DNA of 38,254 nt from Bacteroides cellulosilyticus DSM 14838 (GCF_000158035.1 NZ_EQ973491.1:1295703-1333956); one strand, 5' to 3'. Positions 10,459 to 18,996 are shown, numbered from the stretch's first letter. Made by a program: numbers and translations. The notes: generated by a model from the sequence alone, not told the origin.

Positions 10459-10485
10459 AAAAGCAGCTAAATAATGGCTGCTTTT
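10459..10485 (+). terminator. Hairpin with T-run after tRNA-Ser(UGA) copy 1
   Basis: A 9-bp perfect stem AAAAGCAGC / GCTGCTTTT with a nine-base loop and a T-run (TTTTTT), immediately downstream of the tRNA. Transcription may partly continue into the next tRNA gene. Confidence 0.75.
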
Positions 10486-10514
10486 TTATTGAAAATACTT
10501 ACCGGAATATACAA

Positions 10515-10602
10515 GGAGAGATGCTCGAGTGGTTGAAGAGGCACGCCTGGAAAGCGTGTATACCCCTAAAGGGTATCCGGGGTTCGAATCCCCGTCTCTC
10601 CG
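10515..10602 (+). tRNA. tRNA-Ser(GGA)
   Basis: An 88-nt class II tRNA. Acceptor GGAGAGA pairs with TCTCTCC, the anticodon loop is CTGGAAA with anticodon GGA, the long variable arm contains TACCCCTAAAGGGTA, and the T loop is GGTTCGAATCC. Discriminator G at 10602; CCA is not encoded. It ends 22 bp from the stop of the convergent LacI-type gene. Confidence 0.95.
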
Positions 10603-10623
10603 CAGGTTGATAAACCGTTTTTA

Positions 10624-11640
10624 TTATTTCTTTCTACTACTTTCCCTGATTTGCAGATTTGTCGGAATGATTACTTGTCTGACTGTTCTATCCCCTTTGA
10701 TTTGGTCTATTAATAAACGACAAGCCGTTTCTCCCATTTTATAGGTCTGATGTGATACTGCCGATAGTTTCGGTTCTACATAGTTGGCATGTTGTTCGTC
10801 TGTATAACCGATGATAGCTATATCTTCCGGAATGCGAAGGCCGTGACTTTTAATAACTTCTATGGCGGCAAAGGCTAATGTGTCATTCATGGCAAGAATG
10901 GCATCGGGAGGTTGAGGAAGGGATAACAAAGCTTCCGTTGCTATTTTGCCCTCTTCATAATCTATTTTCCGACAGATTACCAGTTCTTTTTCAATGGGAA
11001 TATGATTGTCACGGAGAGCTTCCAGGTAACCGTGTTTTCTTCTTGTCACAATATCCAAATGGTTAGCTCCTCCTATGAAAGCCACTCGTTTACTACCAGT
11101 ATCCAATAAATGTTGGGTAGCCATTTGTGCCGATTGCACTCCATCTGCTACTACCGAAGAAAACTGGTCGGTCAGGCAAACACGGTCGAAGAGGATGAGT
11201 GGCATATTAATATCCTTCAGGGCAGCAAGATGAGTATAATCTGTAGTTTCTTGGGACAGACAGGCAATGATACCCTCTACCCGCATATTGACTAAATTCT
11301 CAATATTCCTTTTTTCATATTCGTAGGATTCGTGTGAAGTGGTGATGATGATAAAGTATCCGTTGTCCACTGCCATATTCTCTATCCCGTTCAGGATGGA
11401 TGCGAAGAAATGGGTAACGATATCCGGTACAACAACTCCAATGATACGCGGGGTATTCTTTCGCAGGCTCATGGCAAAAGGATTGGGACGGTAATTCATT
11501 TCTTTTGCCAGCTTCTTGGCTTTAGCGCAAAGCTCACTGCTAATTTCAGGGCTGTCTTTTAGTGCCCTGGATACAGTGGGAATGGATACGCCTAATGCTT
11601 GGGCGAGATCTTTTAATGAAGTATGTTTCCGGTATTCCAT
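10624..11640 (-). CDS. LacI-family transcriptional regulator
   Basis: A 338-residue repressor-type regulator. The N-terminal helix-turn-helix (about 6-55) has the LacI signature TSLKDLAQALGVSIPTVSRALKD with the hinge NYRPNPFAMSLR. The rest is a periplasmic-binding-protein-like effector domain (IIGVVVPDIVTHFFASILNGIE, RVAFIGG, PPDAILAMNDTLAFAAIEVIK, IAIIGYTDE). It is divergent from the sugar operon starting at 11822, with a 181-bp shared intergenic region that contains an inverted repeat, so it most likely controls that operon in response to the sugar or an early intermediate. Effector identity is inferred only from the operon. Confidence 0.92.
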   Translation of the reverse strand: MEYRKHTSLKDLAQALGVSIPTVSRALKDSPEISSELCAKAKKLAKEMNYRPNPFAMSLRKNTPRIIGVVVPDIVTHFFASILNGIENMAVDNGYFIIITTSHESYEYEKRNIENLVNMRVEGIIACLSQETTDYTHLAALKDINMPLILFDRVCLTDQFSSVVADGVQSAQMATQHLLDTGSKRVAFIGGANHLDIVTRRKHGYLEALRDNHIPIEKELVICRKIDYEEGKIATEALLSLPQPPDAILAMNDTLAFAAIEVIKSHGLRIPEDIAIIGYTDEQHANYVEPKLSAVSHQTYKMGETACRLLIDQIKGDRTVRQVIIPTNLQIRESSRKK

Positions 11641-11720
11641 TTCTTAAGTCAGCTATATTAGATTCATTTACAAAGAAAACACATTCCCCGATAAAAGAGG
11701 GTATGGAAGGATGTTTTTTT

Positions 11721-11738
11721 TACGTAAACCATTACGTA
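11721..11738. promoter_or_regulatory. Candidate operator palindrome
   Basis: TACGTAA and TTACGTA form a perfect 7-bp inverted repeat around ACCA in the region between the LacI-type gene and its putative target operon. Size and position suit a LacI-family dimer, although the spacer differs from the classic CG-centred operators. No binding is shown by sequence alone. Confidence 0.5.
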
Positions 11739-11781
11739 TTGTTTTCGCTTCTTATATGCTGTCTTGAAATTATTCTTACCC

Positions 11782-11789
11782 TATTTTTG
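11782..11789 (+). promoter_or_regulatory. -7 promoter box of the sugar operon
   Basis: TATTTTTG fits TAnnTTTG and lies 32 bp before the ATG at 11822. The -33 region (CTGT at 19 bp) is poor, as expected for a regulated promoter. Confidence 0.5.
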
Positions 11790-11821
11790 TCGCATCTAAA
11801 AACTTTTAAATTTAATTAGTT

Positions 11822-12754
11822 ATGCAATACCATGAAATCGGAAAGACAGGGATGAAAGTATCATCTCTCAGTTTTGGAGCTTCTTCTTTAGGAGGGGTTT
11901 TCCATGATGTTAAAGAGAAAGAAGGAATTGAGGCTGTGTTTACTGCTGTCGAATCGGGCATGAATTTTATAGATGTTTCCCCTTATTATGGGCATTATAA
12001 AGCAGAGACTGTTTTAGGAAAGGCTTTGAAAGACATACCACGTGACCGGTATTATCTTTCTACCAAAGTGGGACGTTATGGAAAAGATGGTGTCAATACT
12101 TGGGATTACTCTGCAAAACGTGCGGTAGAAAGCGTATATGAGAGCATGGAACGTCTGAATATCGACTTTATCGATTTGATTAATGTACACGATATTGAGT
12201 TTGCTGATCTGAACCAGGTTGTTAATGAGACATTGCCGGCATTGGTAGAATTGCGTGAAAAAGGAGTTGTCGGACATGTCGGAATCACTGACTTGCAACT
12301 TGAAAACCTGAAATGGGTAATTGATCACTCACCCAGTGGTACGGTAGAATCTATACTCAATTTCTGCCATTATTGCCTGTGCGATGACAAGTTAGCGGAT
12401 TTTCTTGATTATTTTGAATCGAAAGGAATAGGCGTGATAAATGCTTCTCCGCTATCCATGGGATTGTTGAGTGAACGGGGTGTTCCTGCATGGCATCCAG
12501 CTCCAGAACCTTTGGTGGATGCTTGTCGCAAAGCAATGGAATACTGTAAAGCAAAGAATTATCCTATTGAGAAATTAGCTATGCAGTTCTCTGTTAGTAA
12601 TCCTCGGATTGCGACTACATTGTTCAGTACAGCCAATCCGCTGAATGTGAAAAAGAATGTCTCTTTTATTGAAGAGCCGATTGACTGGGCGCTGGTGCAT
12701 GAAGTACAGGAAATTATTGGGGAACAGCAACGCGTAAGTTGGGCTAATTCTTAA
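11822..12754 (+). CDS. Aldo/keto reductase, probable aldose (fucose/galactose-type) 1-dehydrogenase
   Basis: A 310-residue TIM-barrel NAD(P)-dependent oxidoreductase. The aldo/keto reductase tetrad is visible: Asp51 and Tyr56 in NFIDVSPYYGHYKAE, Lys82 in YLSTKVGRYG, and a histidine in LINVHDIE. The overall pattern resembles L-galactose, L-fucose and D-threo-aldose 1-dehydrogenases, which oxidise the sugar C1 to a lactone. This fits its place as first gene of an operon with a lactonase candidate, a FucP-like permease and a second dehydrogenase. The stop is about 15 bp before the next start. Substrate is inferred from context; L-fucose, L-galactose or a related aldose are all possible. Confidence 0.8.
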   Translation: MQYHEIGKTGMKVSSLSFGASSLGGVFHDVKEKEGIEAVFTAVESGMNFIDVSPYYGHYKAETVLGKALKDIPRDRYYLSTKVGRYGKDGVNTWDYSAKRAVESVYESMERLNIDFIDLINVHDIEFADLNQVVNETLPALVELREKGVVGHVGITDLQLENLKWVIDHSPSGTVESILNFCHYCLCDDKLADFLDYFESKGIGVINASPLSMGLLSERGVPAWHPAPEPLVDACRKAMEYCKAKNYPIEKLAMQFSVSNPRIATTLFSTANPLNVKKNVSFIEEPIDWALVHEVQEIIGEQQRVSWANS

Positions 12755-12769
12755 AATATAGCTGTCTAT

Positions 12770-13693
12770 ATGGACTATACAATAATTGATGCCCATGCCC
12801 ATCTATGGTTGCGGCAAGATACGGTGGTGGATGGGTTTCCCATTCGTACACTGGATAATGGACGTTCGTTGTTTATGGGAGAAATCCGCCAAATGGTTCC
12901 TCCCTTTATGATGGACGGGGTGAATAGTGCAGAAGTTTTCCTGTCGAACATGGACTATGCGCAAGTGGCTGCTGCTGTTATTACACAGGAATTTATTGAT
13001 GGTATTCAGAATGAATATCTGGCAGAAGTTATTTCTCGTTATCCTGATCGCTTCTTTGTTTGCGGAATGTGTGAGTTCCGTAAGCCCGGGTTTCTGGCAC
13101 AGGCAAAAGAACTCATTGCAAGAGGTTTCAAAGCTATTAAAATTCCGGCTCAACGCCTGTTGCTTACAGAGGGACGGGTGATGCTGAATAGTGAGGAAAT
13201 GATGCAGATGTTCCGATATATGGAAGAGCGGGATGTGATGCTTTCCATAGACTTGGCGGACGGAGCAACGCAAGTTCCCGAGATGCAGGAGGTCATTCAG
13301 GAGTGTCCCCGGTTGAGAATTGCTATCGGGCATTTCGGAATGGTGACACGTCCGGATTGGGAAGAACAGATACGGCTGGCTCTTCATCCCAATGTGATGA
13401 TTGAATCAGGAGGAATAACCTGGCTTTTCAATGATGAGTTCTATCCTTTTAAGGGAGCAGTAAAAGCTATACGGAAAGCTGCCGAACTGGTCGGGATGAA
13501 GAAACTGATGTGGGGATCGGATTATCCGCGTACTATTACCGCAATCACTTACAAAATGTCGTATGATTTTATAGTGAAATCACCCGATTTGCAAGAAGAT
13601 GAAAAAAGGCTGTTCCTTGGAGAAAATGCCCGGAAATTCTATGGATTTACTGATCTTCCTGTATTGCCATATATCAAAAACATGTCTGAATAA
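12770..13693 (+). CDS. Amidohydrolase-family protein, candidate sugar lactonase
   Basis: A 307-residue TIM-barrel hydrolase of the amidohydrolase superfamily. The metal-binding IDAHAHLW motif lies at about residues 6-13, a lysine-containing strand is in GFKAIKIPAQRL, a histidine in RIAIGHFG, and the late WGSDYPRT motif supplies the conserved aspartate. This layout is shared by ACMSD-like (COG2159) and fuconolactonase-like (COG3618) enzymes. Between a sugar dehydrogenase and a fucose-type permease, the likely job is hydrolysis of the aldonolactone to the aldonic acid. That is inference; decarboxylase-type chemistry is the alternative. Confidence 0.75.
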   Translation: MDYTIIDAHAHLWLRQDTVVDGFPIRTLDNGRSLFMGEIRQMVPPFMMDGVNSAEVFLSNMDYAQVAAAVITQEFIDGIQNEYLAEVISRYPDRFFVCGMCEFRKPGFLAQAKELIARGFKAIKIPAQRLLLTEGRVMLNSEEMMQMFRYMEERDVMLSIDLADGATQVPEMQEVIQECPRLRIAIGHFGMVTRPDWEEQIRLALHPNVMIESGGITWLFNDEFYPFKGAVKAIRKAAELVGMKKLMWGSDYPRTITAITYKMSYDFIVKSPDLQEDEKRLFLGENARKFYGFTDLPVLPYIKNMSE

Positions 13694-13708
13694 GAAGATA
13701 ATAATACC

Positions 13709-14968
13709 ATGAAAAAAAATACTTATACGATACCTTTGGCGCTGGTCTTCTGCCTTTTTTTCCTTTGGGCAATTAGCAGCAATCTGCTCCCGACAATGAT
13801 ACGGCAGTTGATGAAAACCTGTGAACTGAACACCTTTGAGGCGTCATTTACCGAAACTGCCTATTGGCTTGCTTACTTCATTTTCCCGATTCCGATAGCT
13901 ATGTTTATGAAGCGTTATAGCTACAAAGCAGGCATTATTTTCGGTTTATTGTTGGCGGCATTGGGTGGTTTGCTCTTTTTCCCGGCTGCCATGTTGAAAG
14001 CCTATTGGGCCTATCTCTGCATTTTCTTTATCATAGCTACCGGTATGTGTTTCCTGGAGACTGCTGCTAATCCGTATGTTACCGTTTTGGGGGCGCCCGA
14101 AACAGCACCGCGACGGTTGAATCTGGCACAATCTTTCAACGGACTCGGCGCCTTTATCTCTGCTATGTTTCTGAGTAAACTGATTCTGAGTGGCACGCAT
14201 TATACACGTGATACTTTACCCGTAGATTATCCGGGTGGCTGGCAGGCTTATATACAAGTAGAGACGGATGCAATGAAGTTCCCTTATCTGATGCTGGCCT
14301 TGCTGTTGGTGATTATAGCAGTGGTGTTCATATTTTCCAAATTGCCGCAGATAGGAGATGAAAGTAAGACTCCTTCTTCCGGTTCAAAGAAAGAAAAGTT
14401 GATTGACTTTGGTGTACTGAAACATTCACACTTGCGTTGGGGGGTAATTGCGCAGTTCTTTTATAATGGCGGGCAGACAGCGATCAACAGTTTATTCCTT
14501 GTCTATTGCTGTTCTTATGCAGGACTTCCGGAAGAAACCGCAACAACTTTCTTCGGACTTTATATGCTTGCTTTCCTTGTAGGGCGCTGGATTGGTACAG
14601 GACTGATGGTGAAATTCCGTCCGCAGGATATGTTGTTGGTTTATTCCTTAATGAATATTCTTTTGTGCGGAGTGGTAATGATTTGGGGAGGTATGGTAGG
14701 ATTATATGCTATGCTGGCTATCTCTTTTTTCATGTCTATTATGTATCCTACCCAGTTCTCTCTGGCTCTGAAGGGATTGGGTGACCAGACAAAAAGTGGT
14801 TCGGCTTTTCTCGTGATGGCTATTGTCGGTAATGCCTGTCTCCCTCAGTTGACGGCTTATTTCATGCACGCCAATGAGCACATTTATTATGCAGCTTACT
14901 GTGTACCGATGATTTGCTTTATATTCTGTGCCTACTATGGCTGGAAAGGTTATAAGGTTATTGATTAA
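13709..14968 (+). CDS. FucP-like MFS sugar:proton symporter
   Basis: A 419-residue inner-membrane transporter with about twelve hydrophobic helices. The first helix segment (LALVFCLFFLWAISSNLLP), the TGMCFLETAANPYVTVLG segment and the NLAQSFNGLG motif are those of the FucP branch of the major facilitator superfamily (fucose, glucose/galactose permeases). It lies 15 bp after the amidohydrolase gene and 23 bp before the dehydrogenase gene, in the operon controlled by the LacI-type regulator, so it probably brings in the sugar used by these enzymes. The symbol fucP is withheld because the substrate is not proven. Confidence 0.85.
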   Translation: MKKNTYTIPLALVFCLFFLWAISSNLLPTMIRQLMKTCELNTFEASFTETAYWLAYFIFPIPIAMFMKRYSYKAGIIFGLLLAALGGLLFFPAAMLKAYWAYLCIFFIIATGMCFLETAANPYVTVLGAPETAPRRLNLAQSFNGLGAFISAMFLSKLILSGTHYTRDTLPVDYPGGWQAYIQVETDAMKFPYLMLALLLVIIAVVFIFSKLPQIGDESKTPSSGSKKEKLIDFGVLKHSHLRWGVIAQFFYNGGQTAINSLFLVYCCSYAGLPEETATTFFGLYMLAFLVGRWIGTGLMVKFRPQDMLLVYSLMNILLCGVVMIWGGMVGLYAMLAISFFMSIMYPTQFSLALKGLGDQTKSGSAFLVMAIVGNACLPQLTAYFMHANEHIYYAAYCVPMICFIFCAYYGWKGYKVID

Positions 14969-14991
14969 ACAATTAATTTCAAATATATAAA

Positions 14992-16008
14992 ATGAAAGCA
15001 GTTCAAATAGTCAACCCCTCTGAAATGAAGGTGGTTGAACTTGAAAAACCGGTGGTTGGTGCCGGTGAGGTGTTAGTGAGAATTAAATATGTGGGTTTCT
15101 GCGGTTCCGATTTGAACACCTTCCTGGGGCGTAATCCGATGGTAAAATTGCCTGTAGTGCCAGGGCATGAAGTAGGTGCGGTAATTGAAGAAATAGGTCC
15201 GGATGTTCCGGTAGGTTTTGAAAAAGGAATGAATGTGACTCTGAATCCATATACTAATTGTGGTAAATGTGCCTCGTGCCGCAATGGTCGTGTCAATGCC
15301 TGCGAACATAATGAAACATTGGGAGTGCAGCGGAATGGCGTGATGTGTGAGTATGCTGTATTGCCCTGGACTAAAATTATTCCGGCAGGTGATATTTCTC
15401 CGCGTGATTGTGCCTTGATTGAGCCGATGAGTGTGGGATTTCATGCCGTTTCGCGCGGTCAGGTGATTGACAATGAATATGTGATGGTCATCGGTTGCGG
15501 TATGATTGGTATAGGTGCTATTGTTCGTGCCGCTCTTAGAGGTGCCATTGTTATTGCTGTGGACTTGGATGATGAGAAGTTGGAGCTGGCTCGGAGAATG
15601 GGAGCGTCTCATACGGTTAATTCTAAAACGGAAGATGTGCATAGCCGGATTCAAGAGATTACGGAAGGTTTTGGAGCTGATGTTGTGATTGAAGCTGTCG
15701 GTAGTCCTGTGACTTATGTAATGGCTGTGGATGAAGTTGCTTTTTCAGGGCGTGTCGTTTGCATTGGTTATGCGAAAAGTGAAGTCGCTTTCCAGACGAA
15801 GTATTTTGTCCAGAAAGAATTGGATATACGTGGTTCCAGAAATGCATTGCCGGCCGACTTTCGTGCGGTCATCAACTATATGAAGGCAGGAACTTGCCCG
15901 GTAGAAGAATTAATAACGAAGGTAGCAGTACCTGAAGATGCATTGGAAGCTATGACGGAGTGGGCGGCTAATCCTGGAAAAGTATTCCGTATCCTTGTAC
16001 AGTTATAA
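14992..16008 (+). CDS. Zinc-dependent medium-chain alcohol/polyol dehydrogenase
   Basis: A 338-residue MDR-family dehydrogenase. The catalytic zinc site is seen in FCGSDLN (Cys near 38) and PGHEVGAV, and the structural zinc site is the four-cysteine lobe CGKCASCRNGRVNAC. The Rossmann fold follows (VIGCGMIGIGAIVRAAL with the acidic AVDLDDEK, suggesting NAD). The family includes L-threonine 3-dehydrogenase, sorbitol dehydrogenase and several sugar-acid dehydrogenases. As last gene of the operon it could oxidise a later intermediate (such as a 2-keto-3-deoxy sugar acid) or the sugar alcohol. No dehydratase or hydrolase needed to complete such a route is present nearby. Confidence 0.85.
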   Translation: MKAVQIVNPSEMKVVELEKPVVGAGEVLVRIKYVGFCGSDLNTFLGRNPMVKLPVVPGHEVGAVIEEIGPDVPVGFEKGMNVTLNPYTNCGKCASCRNGRVNACEHNETLGVQRNGVMCEYAVLPWTKIIPAGDISPRDCALIEPMSVGFHAVSRGQVIDNEYVMVIGCGMIGIGAIVRAALRGAIVIAVDLDDEKLELARRMGASHTVNSKTEDVHSRIQEITEGFGADVVIEAVGSPVTYVMAVDEVAFSGRVVCIGYAKSEVAFQTKYFVQKELDIRGSRNALPADFRAVINYMKAGTCPVEELITKVAVPEDALEAMTEWAANPGKVFRILVQL

Positions 16009-16050
16009 GAGATTTCAAGGTCTTTTAAATAAGGCTTTTTTAAAGTAAAA

Positions 16051-16081
16051 GAGGGTGTATTCACTGTAGGAATGCACCCTC
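16051..16081. terminator. Bidirectional terminator between the sugar operon and the NigD-like gene
   Basis: A 12-bp stem GAGGGTGTATTC / GAATGCACCCTC with one G-T pair and a seven-base loop. On the plus strand it is followed by TCCGTTTTC; on the minus strand by TTTTACTTT. It separates convergent genes. Confidence 0.75.
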
Positions 16082-16135
16082 TCCGTTTTCAATCGGTCAG
16101 TTTAGGTTGGTCTCTTATTGTTTAATCCTATTTTA

Positions 16136-16834
16136 CTATTTTTTCAGATCTATCGTATAGGTTTGTTTTCCGTCATAAATCGTATTGACGATTATTTTTA
16201 ATCCTTTCTTTCCTGTCAATTGCTTGGCTATTTTATCCAGTCTGAATGATACGATTCCCCAACCCGGCGTACGTTGTTCATCGTTATAGGCATTGTGCCG
16301 GAATTCCAAAGTGAAATACTCGTCTTCCGGATCAGGTGTCTTGGCTGTTTCATTTATGACCAGGTTCAGCATGTGCTTCTTATCTGGATTATTGCTGTGG
16401 AAGAACTGGTGTTCTATGTTCAGATAATTTCCCGTAATCCATAATGAGGTAGCATTGATACGGTCATTACCGATGCTGTCAGCCGTTTCCTCGGTAAGTG
16501 GAATAATATCTTTTGTCAGTATGTTCTCAAGTTGGATAAGTTTCACATTATAGTCATAGCCCGGGATATCTTCTTCCAATGGAAGGAAATGAATAAATAC
16601 ACGTTGGTTGTTTTCCACTGTGTAGTTATGGATGTAAGTAGTATCACTGGGATACATCTTATCACCGTCATCCAGATTAAAAAAGTATTCCTTTTCTCCT
16701 ATAACTTCTATAGTACCGATTGTGAAACGAGTACCACGATTTTCGTCATCATCATTCAGACAAGACTGTAACATCGGTATTATTAAAAGTGCAAATGTAA
16801 ATACTACCGAATAAAATCTCAGCTTCTTCATCAA
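16136..16834 (-). CDS. NigD-like lipoprotein
   Basis: A 232-residue lipoprotein with a long signal ending in IPMLQSCLNDDDEN: lipidation near Cys25, followed by the acidic stretch typical of surface-exposed Bacteroides lipoproteins. The N-terminal part (TIGTIEVIGEKEYFFNLDDGDKMYPSD) and the C-terminal beta domain (DEYFTLEFRHNAYNDEQRTPGWGIVSFRLD) match the NigD-like family seen in Bacteroidales. Function is unknown; the name comes from a bacteriocin-associated gene in Prevotella. The gene stands alone, convergent with the sugar operon and divergent from the sigma-factor gene at 17009. Confidence 0.85.
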   Translation of the reverse strand: MMKKLRFYSVVFTFALLIIPMLQSCLNDDDENRGTRFTIGTIEVIGEKEYFFNLDDGDKMYPSDTTYIHNYTVENNQRVFIHFLPLEEDIPGYDYNVKLIQLENILTKDIIPLTEETADSIGNDRINATSLWITGNYLNIEHQFFHSNNPDKKHMLNLVINETAKTPDPEDEYFTLEFRHNAYNDEQRTPGWGIVSFRLDKIAKQLTGKKGLKIIVNTIYDGKQTYTIDLKK

Positions 16835-16964
16835 TTGTTGTTTTTTGGGTGTTAATCTTATTTTCTACATGTATTCAAAAAATGCAATGGGAGGGTAAAT
16901 ACTGCATAAAGGACTGTTAAAGAAACAAAAGAGTTAATTTCTTGTTCGCTACGTGCAGTATTTC

Positions 16965-16972
16965 TATCTTTG
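16965..16972 (+). promoter_or_regulatory. -7 promoter box of the ECF sigma gene
   Basis: TATCTTTG matches TAnnTTTG, with TTG at 16942-16944 giving a 20-bp spacing. The box lies 36 bp before the ATG at 17009 and shows that the gene can be read by the housekeeping sigma factor. Confidence 0.6.
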
Positions 16973-17008
16973 CCGCATTTATAAGGTAAACACGTGTCAA
17001 AGGAAAGA

Positions 17009-17557
17009 ATGGAAGAACAGGAACTGGCAGGACGGTGCAGGCAAGGCGACAACCTTGCCAGGAAGGAGCTGTACGAGCGCTATGCAGGGCGGATGCTCAG
17101 CGTGTGTCTTCGTTATGCGGGTGACCGTGATACAGCAGAGGACCTCATGCACGATGGTTTCCTGAAGCTCTTCGATTCTTTTGATAAATTCACTTGGCGA
17201 GGTGATGGATCCTTGCGGGCGTGGATGGAGCGTGTTATGGTGAATACGGCGCTGCAATACTTGCGCAAGAATGATGTAATAAACCAGTCGGAGGGGCTGG
17301 ACAACGTACCCGAAACGTACGAGGAACCCGATGCTTCGACAGTGGAAACTATTCCTCAGAAGGTGCTGATGCAGTTTATCAGTGAATTACCTGCCGGTTA
17401 TCGCACCGTATTCAACTTATATATATTTGAAGAAAAGTCTCATAAGGAAATTGCCCAGATGCTGGGTATTAATGAGAAGTCATCGGCTTCGCAGCTGACA
17501 CGTGCTAAAGCTACTTTGGCTACAAAAGTGCGAGAGTGGATGAAGAACAATGCTTAA
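17009..17557 (+). CDS. ECF-type RNA polymerase sigma factor
   Basis: A sigma-70 family ECF factor of 182 residues from the ATG at 17009. A GTG at 16994 would add five residues, but the ATG is preceded by AAAGGAAAG and is preferred. Region 2 (about 15-90) has RYAGDRDTAEDLMHDGFLKLF and the region 2.4 strand SLRAWMERVMVNTALQYLR. Region 4 (about 120-178) has ELPAGYRTVFNLYIFEEKSHKEIAQMLGI followed by SQLTRAKATL. The next gene, 15 bp downstream, begins with a short cytoplasmic segment and one TM helix and looks like its membrane partner. Confidence 0.93.
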   Translation: MEEQELAGRCRQGDNLARKELYERYAGRMLSVCLRYAGDRDTAEDLMHDGFLKLFDSFDKFTWRGDGSLRAWMERVMVNTALQYLRKNDVINQSEGLDNVPETYEEPDASTVETIPQKVLMQFISELPAGYRTVFNLYIFEEKSHKEIAQMLGINEKSSASQLTRAKATLATKVREWMKNNA

Positions 17558-17572
17558 TGAAGGAAAGGACGT

Positions 17573-18880
17573 ATGATGAAAGATGATGAATTATGGTTGA
17601 AAAAGATAAAGGAGCGGCTGGATGATTATTCCGAACCGTTGCCTGATACCGGCTGGGAACGGTTGGAGAAGGTATTGCCTGCCTCCGCACCCATGTCTGT
17701 AGGGAAGAAGAAACAGATCATGTTCCGTCGTTGGGCGATGACGGCTGCGGCAGTTGTGCTGGTGGCTGTATCGTCTGTTAGCTTGTGGTTGCTGCAAAGT
17801 CCGGTAGTGGACGAGGTGCGTCGTGCAGCTGAACCGGCTCTGGCAACGATACCTGATGTATTGCCGGAACAGACAAAGCCGGATACTCAAGGAGAACAGC
17901 CGGAACCTGTTATCCGGCGAGTAATTGAACAAGGGGATTCTCGTCATCAAACTCTTGTAGCGCAGCATTTGGAAACAGAAAGCAATGTTCAGGAAGTAAA
18001 CGTGAACCGGCAAGAAGAAATAGTGAATTCAGATTTGAATTCAAATGTGACAGAAGAAACGGGAAAAACGGAACAGGCAAAGGAAACGGAAACTTCATCT
18101 TCGATTCCGGAAAAGAAAGAACGCGAAGTATATCGTCCTTCCGGCAGAGATAAACTCCATTTGCCTACTGAAAAGAAATCATCTACCGGAAATAAAGGTT
18201 GGGCGGTTGGCATGTCTGTAGGAAATACAGGAGCACTTGCGACACTGGATAATGCAAATGGTGGCATGCAGTCAAGTCCGAATTCAACTCCTATGTTTAG
18301 TGATAAACTGGATTTACCGAATGTTTCCAGTGGTATTCTGGATATTCCTGAAGGACAGGAACTGGTATTTGAAGGTGGAGTACCTTATCTGCGGAAAAAT
18401 ACCCGTCAGGTTAAAAATATCAAGCATAAGCAACCTCTTAGTTTCGGCTTATCGGTACGAAAAGCATTGCCGAAAAACTTTTCTGTGGAAACCGGTGTGA
18501 CTTATACGATGTTGTCATCTGAAATAACTTATGAAAATAGTTCGGAAAAAACAGATCAAAAACTGCACTATATCGGTATTCCGGTGCGTGCGAACTGGAG
18601 TTTCGTTAATGACAAACGTTTCACAGTGTATGTATCTGCTGGTGGTGCAATAGAGAAGTGTGTCTATGGTAAGGTAGGAAGCGAAAAGGAAACGGTGAAA
18701 CCCGTGCAATTGTCTGTAATGGGTGCGGTAGGTGCTCAATATAATATTAGTAATAGAGTGGGAATATATGTAGAGCCCGGTGTTTCCTATTTCTTTGACG
18801 ATGGCTCTCCGATAGAGACTATACGAAAGGAGAACCCGACGAACTTTACGTTGCAGGCAGGTATCCGTCTGACTTACTAA
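17573..18880 (+). CDS. Anti-sigma-like N-terminus joined to a C-terminal outer-membrane beta-barrel
   Basis: A 435-residue protein in three parts. Residues 1-50 are charged and cytoplasmic in character (LWLKKIKERLDDYSEPLPDTGWERLEKVL), a pattern seen before the membrane helix in Bacteroidetes anti-sigma-like proteins. One TM helix lies at about 52-75. Residues 80-270 are a low-complexity Glu/Thr/Ser/Gln-rich stretch. The last 170 residues have alternating strands ending in an aromatic-rich ITFTLQAGIRLTY-like C-terminus, typical of a PorT-like small beta-barrel. The gene follows the ECF sigma gene by 15 bp and is surely co-transcribed. A chain with both an inner-membrane helix and an outer-membrane barrel would span the envelope; a signal role toward the sigma factor is inference. 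Confidence 0.75.
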   Translation: MMKDDELWLKKIKERLDDYSEPLPDTGWERLEKVLPASAPMSVGKKKQIMFRRWAMTAAAVVLVAVSSVSLWLLQSPVVDEVRRAAEPALATIPDVLPEQTKPDTQGEQPEPVIRRVIEQGDSRHQTLVAQHLETESNVQEVNVNRQEEIVNSDLNSNVTEETGKTEQAKETETSSSIPEKKEREVYRPSGRDKLHLPTEKKSSTGNKGWAVGMSVGNTGALATLDNANGGMQSSPNSTPMFSDKLDLPNVSSGILDIPEGQELVFEGGVPYLRKNTRQVKNIKHKQPLSFGLSVRKALPKNFSVETGVTYTMLSSEITYENSSEKTDQKLHYIGIPVRANWSFVNDKRFTVYVSAGGAIEKCVYGKVGSEKETVKPVQLSVMGAVGAQYNISNRVGIYVEPGVSYFFDDGSPIETIRKENPTNFTLQAGIRLTY

Positions 18881-18925
18881 TCAGTACATAACCGTTTCCT
18901 TCAAAAGGAAATGACTATATATGTA

Positions 18926-18978
18926 ACGGGTGATAACAATATATGTAATGCAGTATTACATTTTTTGTTATCACCCGT
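18926..18978. terminator. Long bidirectional terminator hairpin
   Basis: A 14-bp perfect outer stem (ACGGGTGATAACAA / TTGTTATCACCCGT) encloses a second small stem ATGTAAT / ATTACAT. On the plus strand it is followed by CCCTTTTATTCTT. It sits between the beta-barrel gene and the convergent pflA. Confidence 0.8.
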
Positions 18979-18996
18979 CCCTTTTATTCTTATTTC

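Noticed and set aside
10529..10744. Plus-strand ORF overlapping tRNA-Ser(GGA)
   Set aside because: It runs through the tRNA and the antisense end of the LacI-type gene; no protein features.
16994..17008. GTG start for the ECF sigma factor
   Set aside because: The ATG at 17009 is preceded by AAAGGAAAG and gives a normal-length sigma factor.
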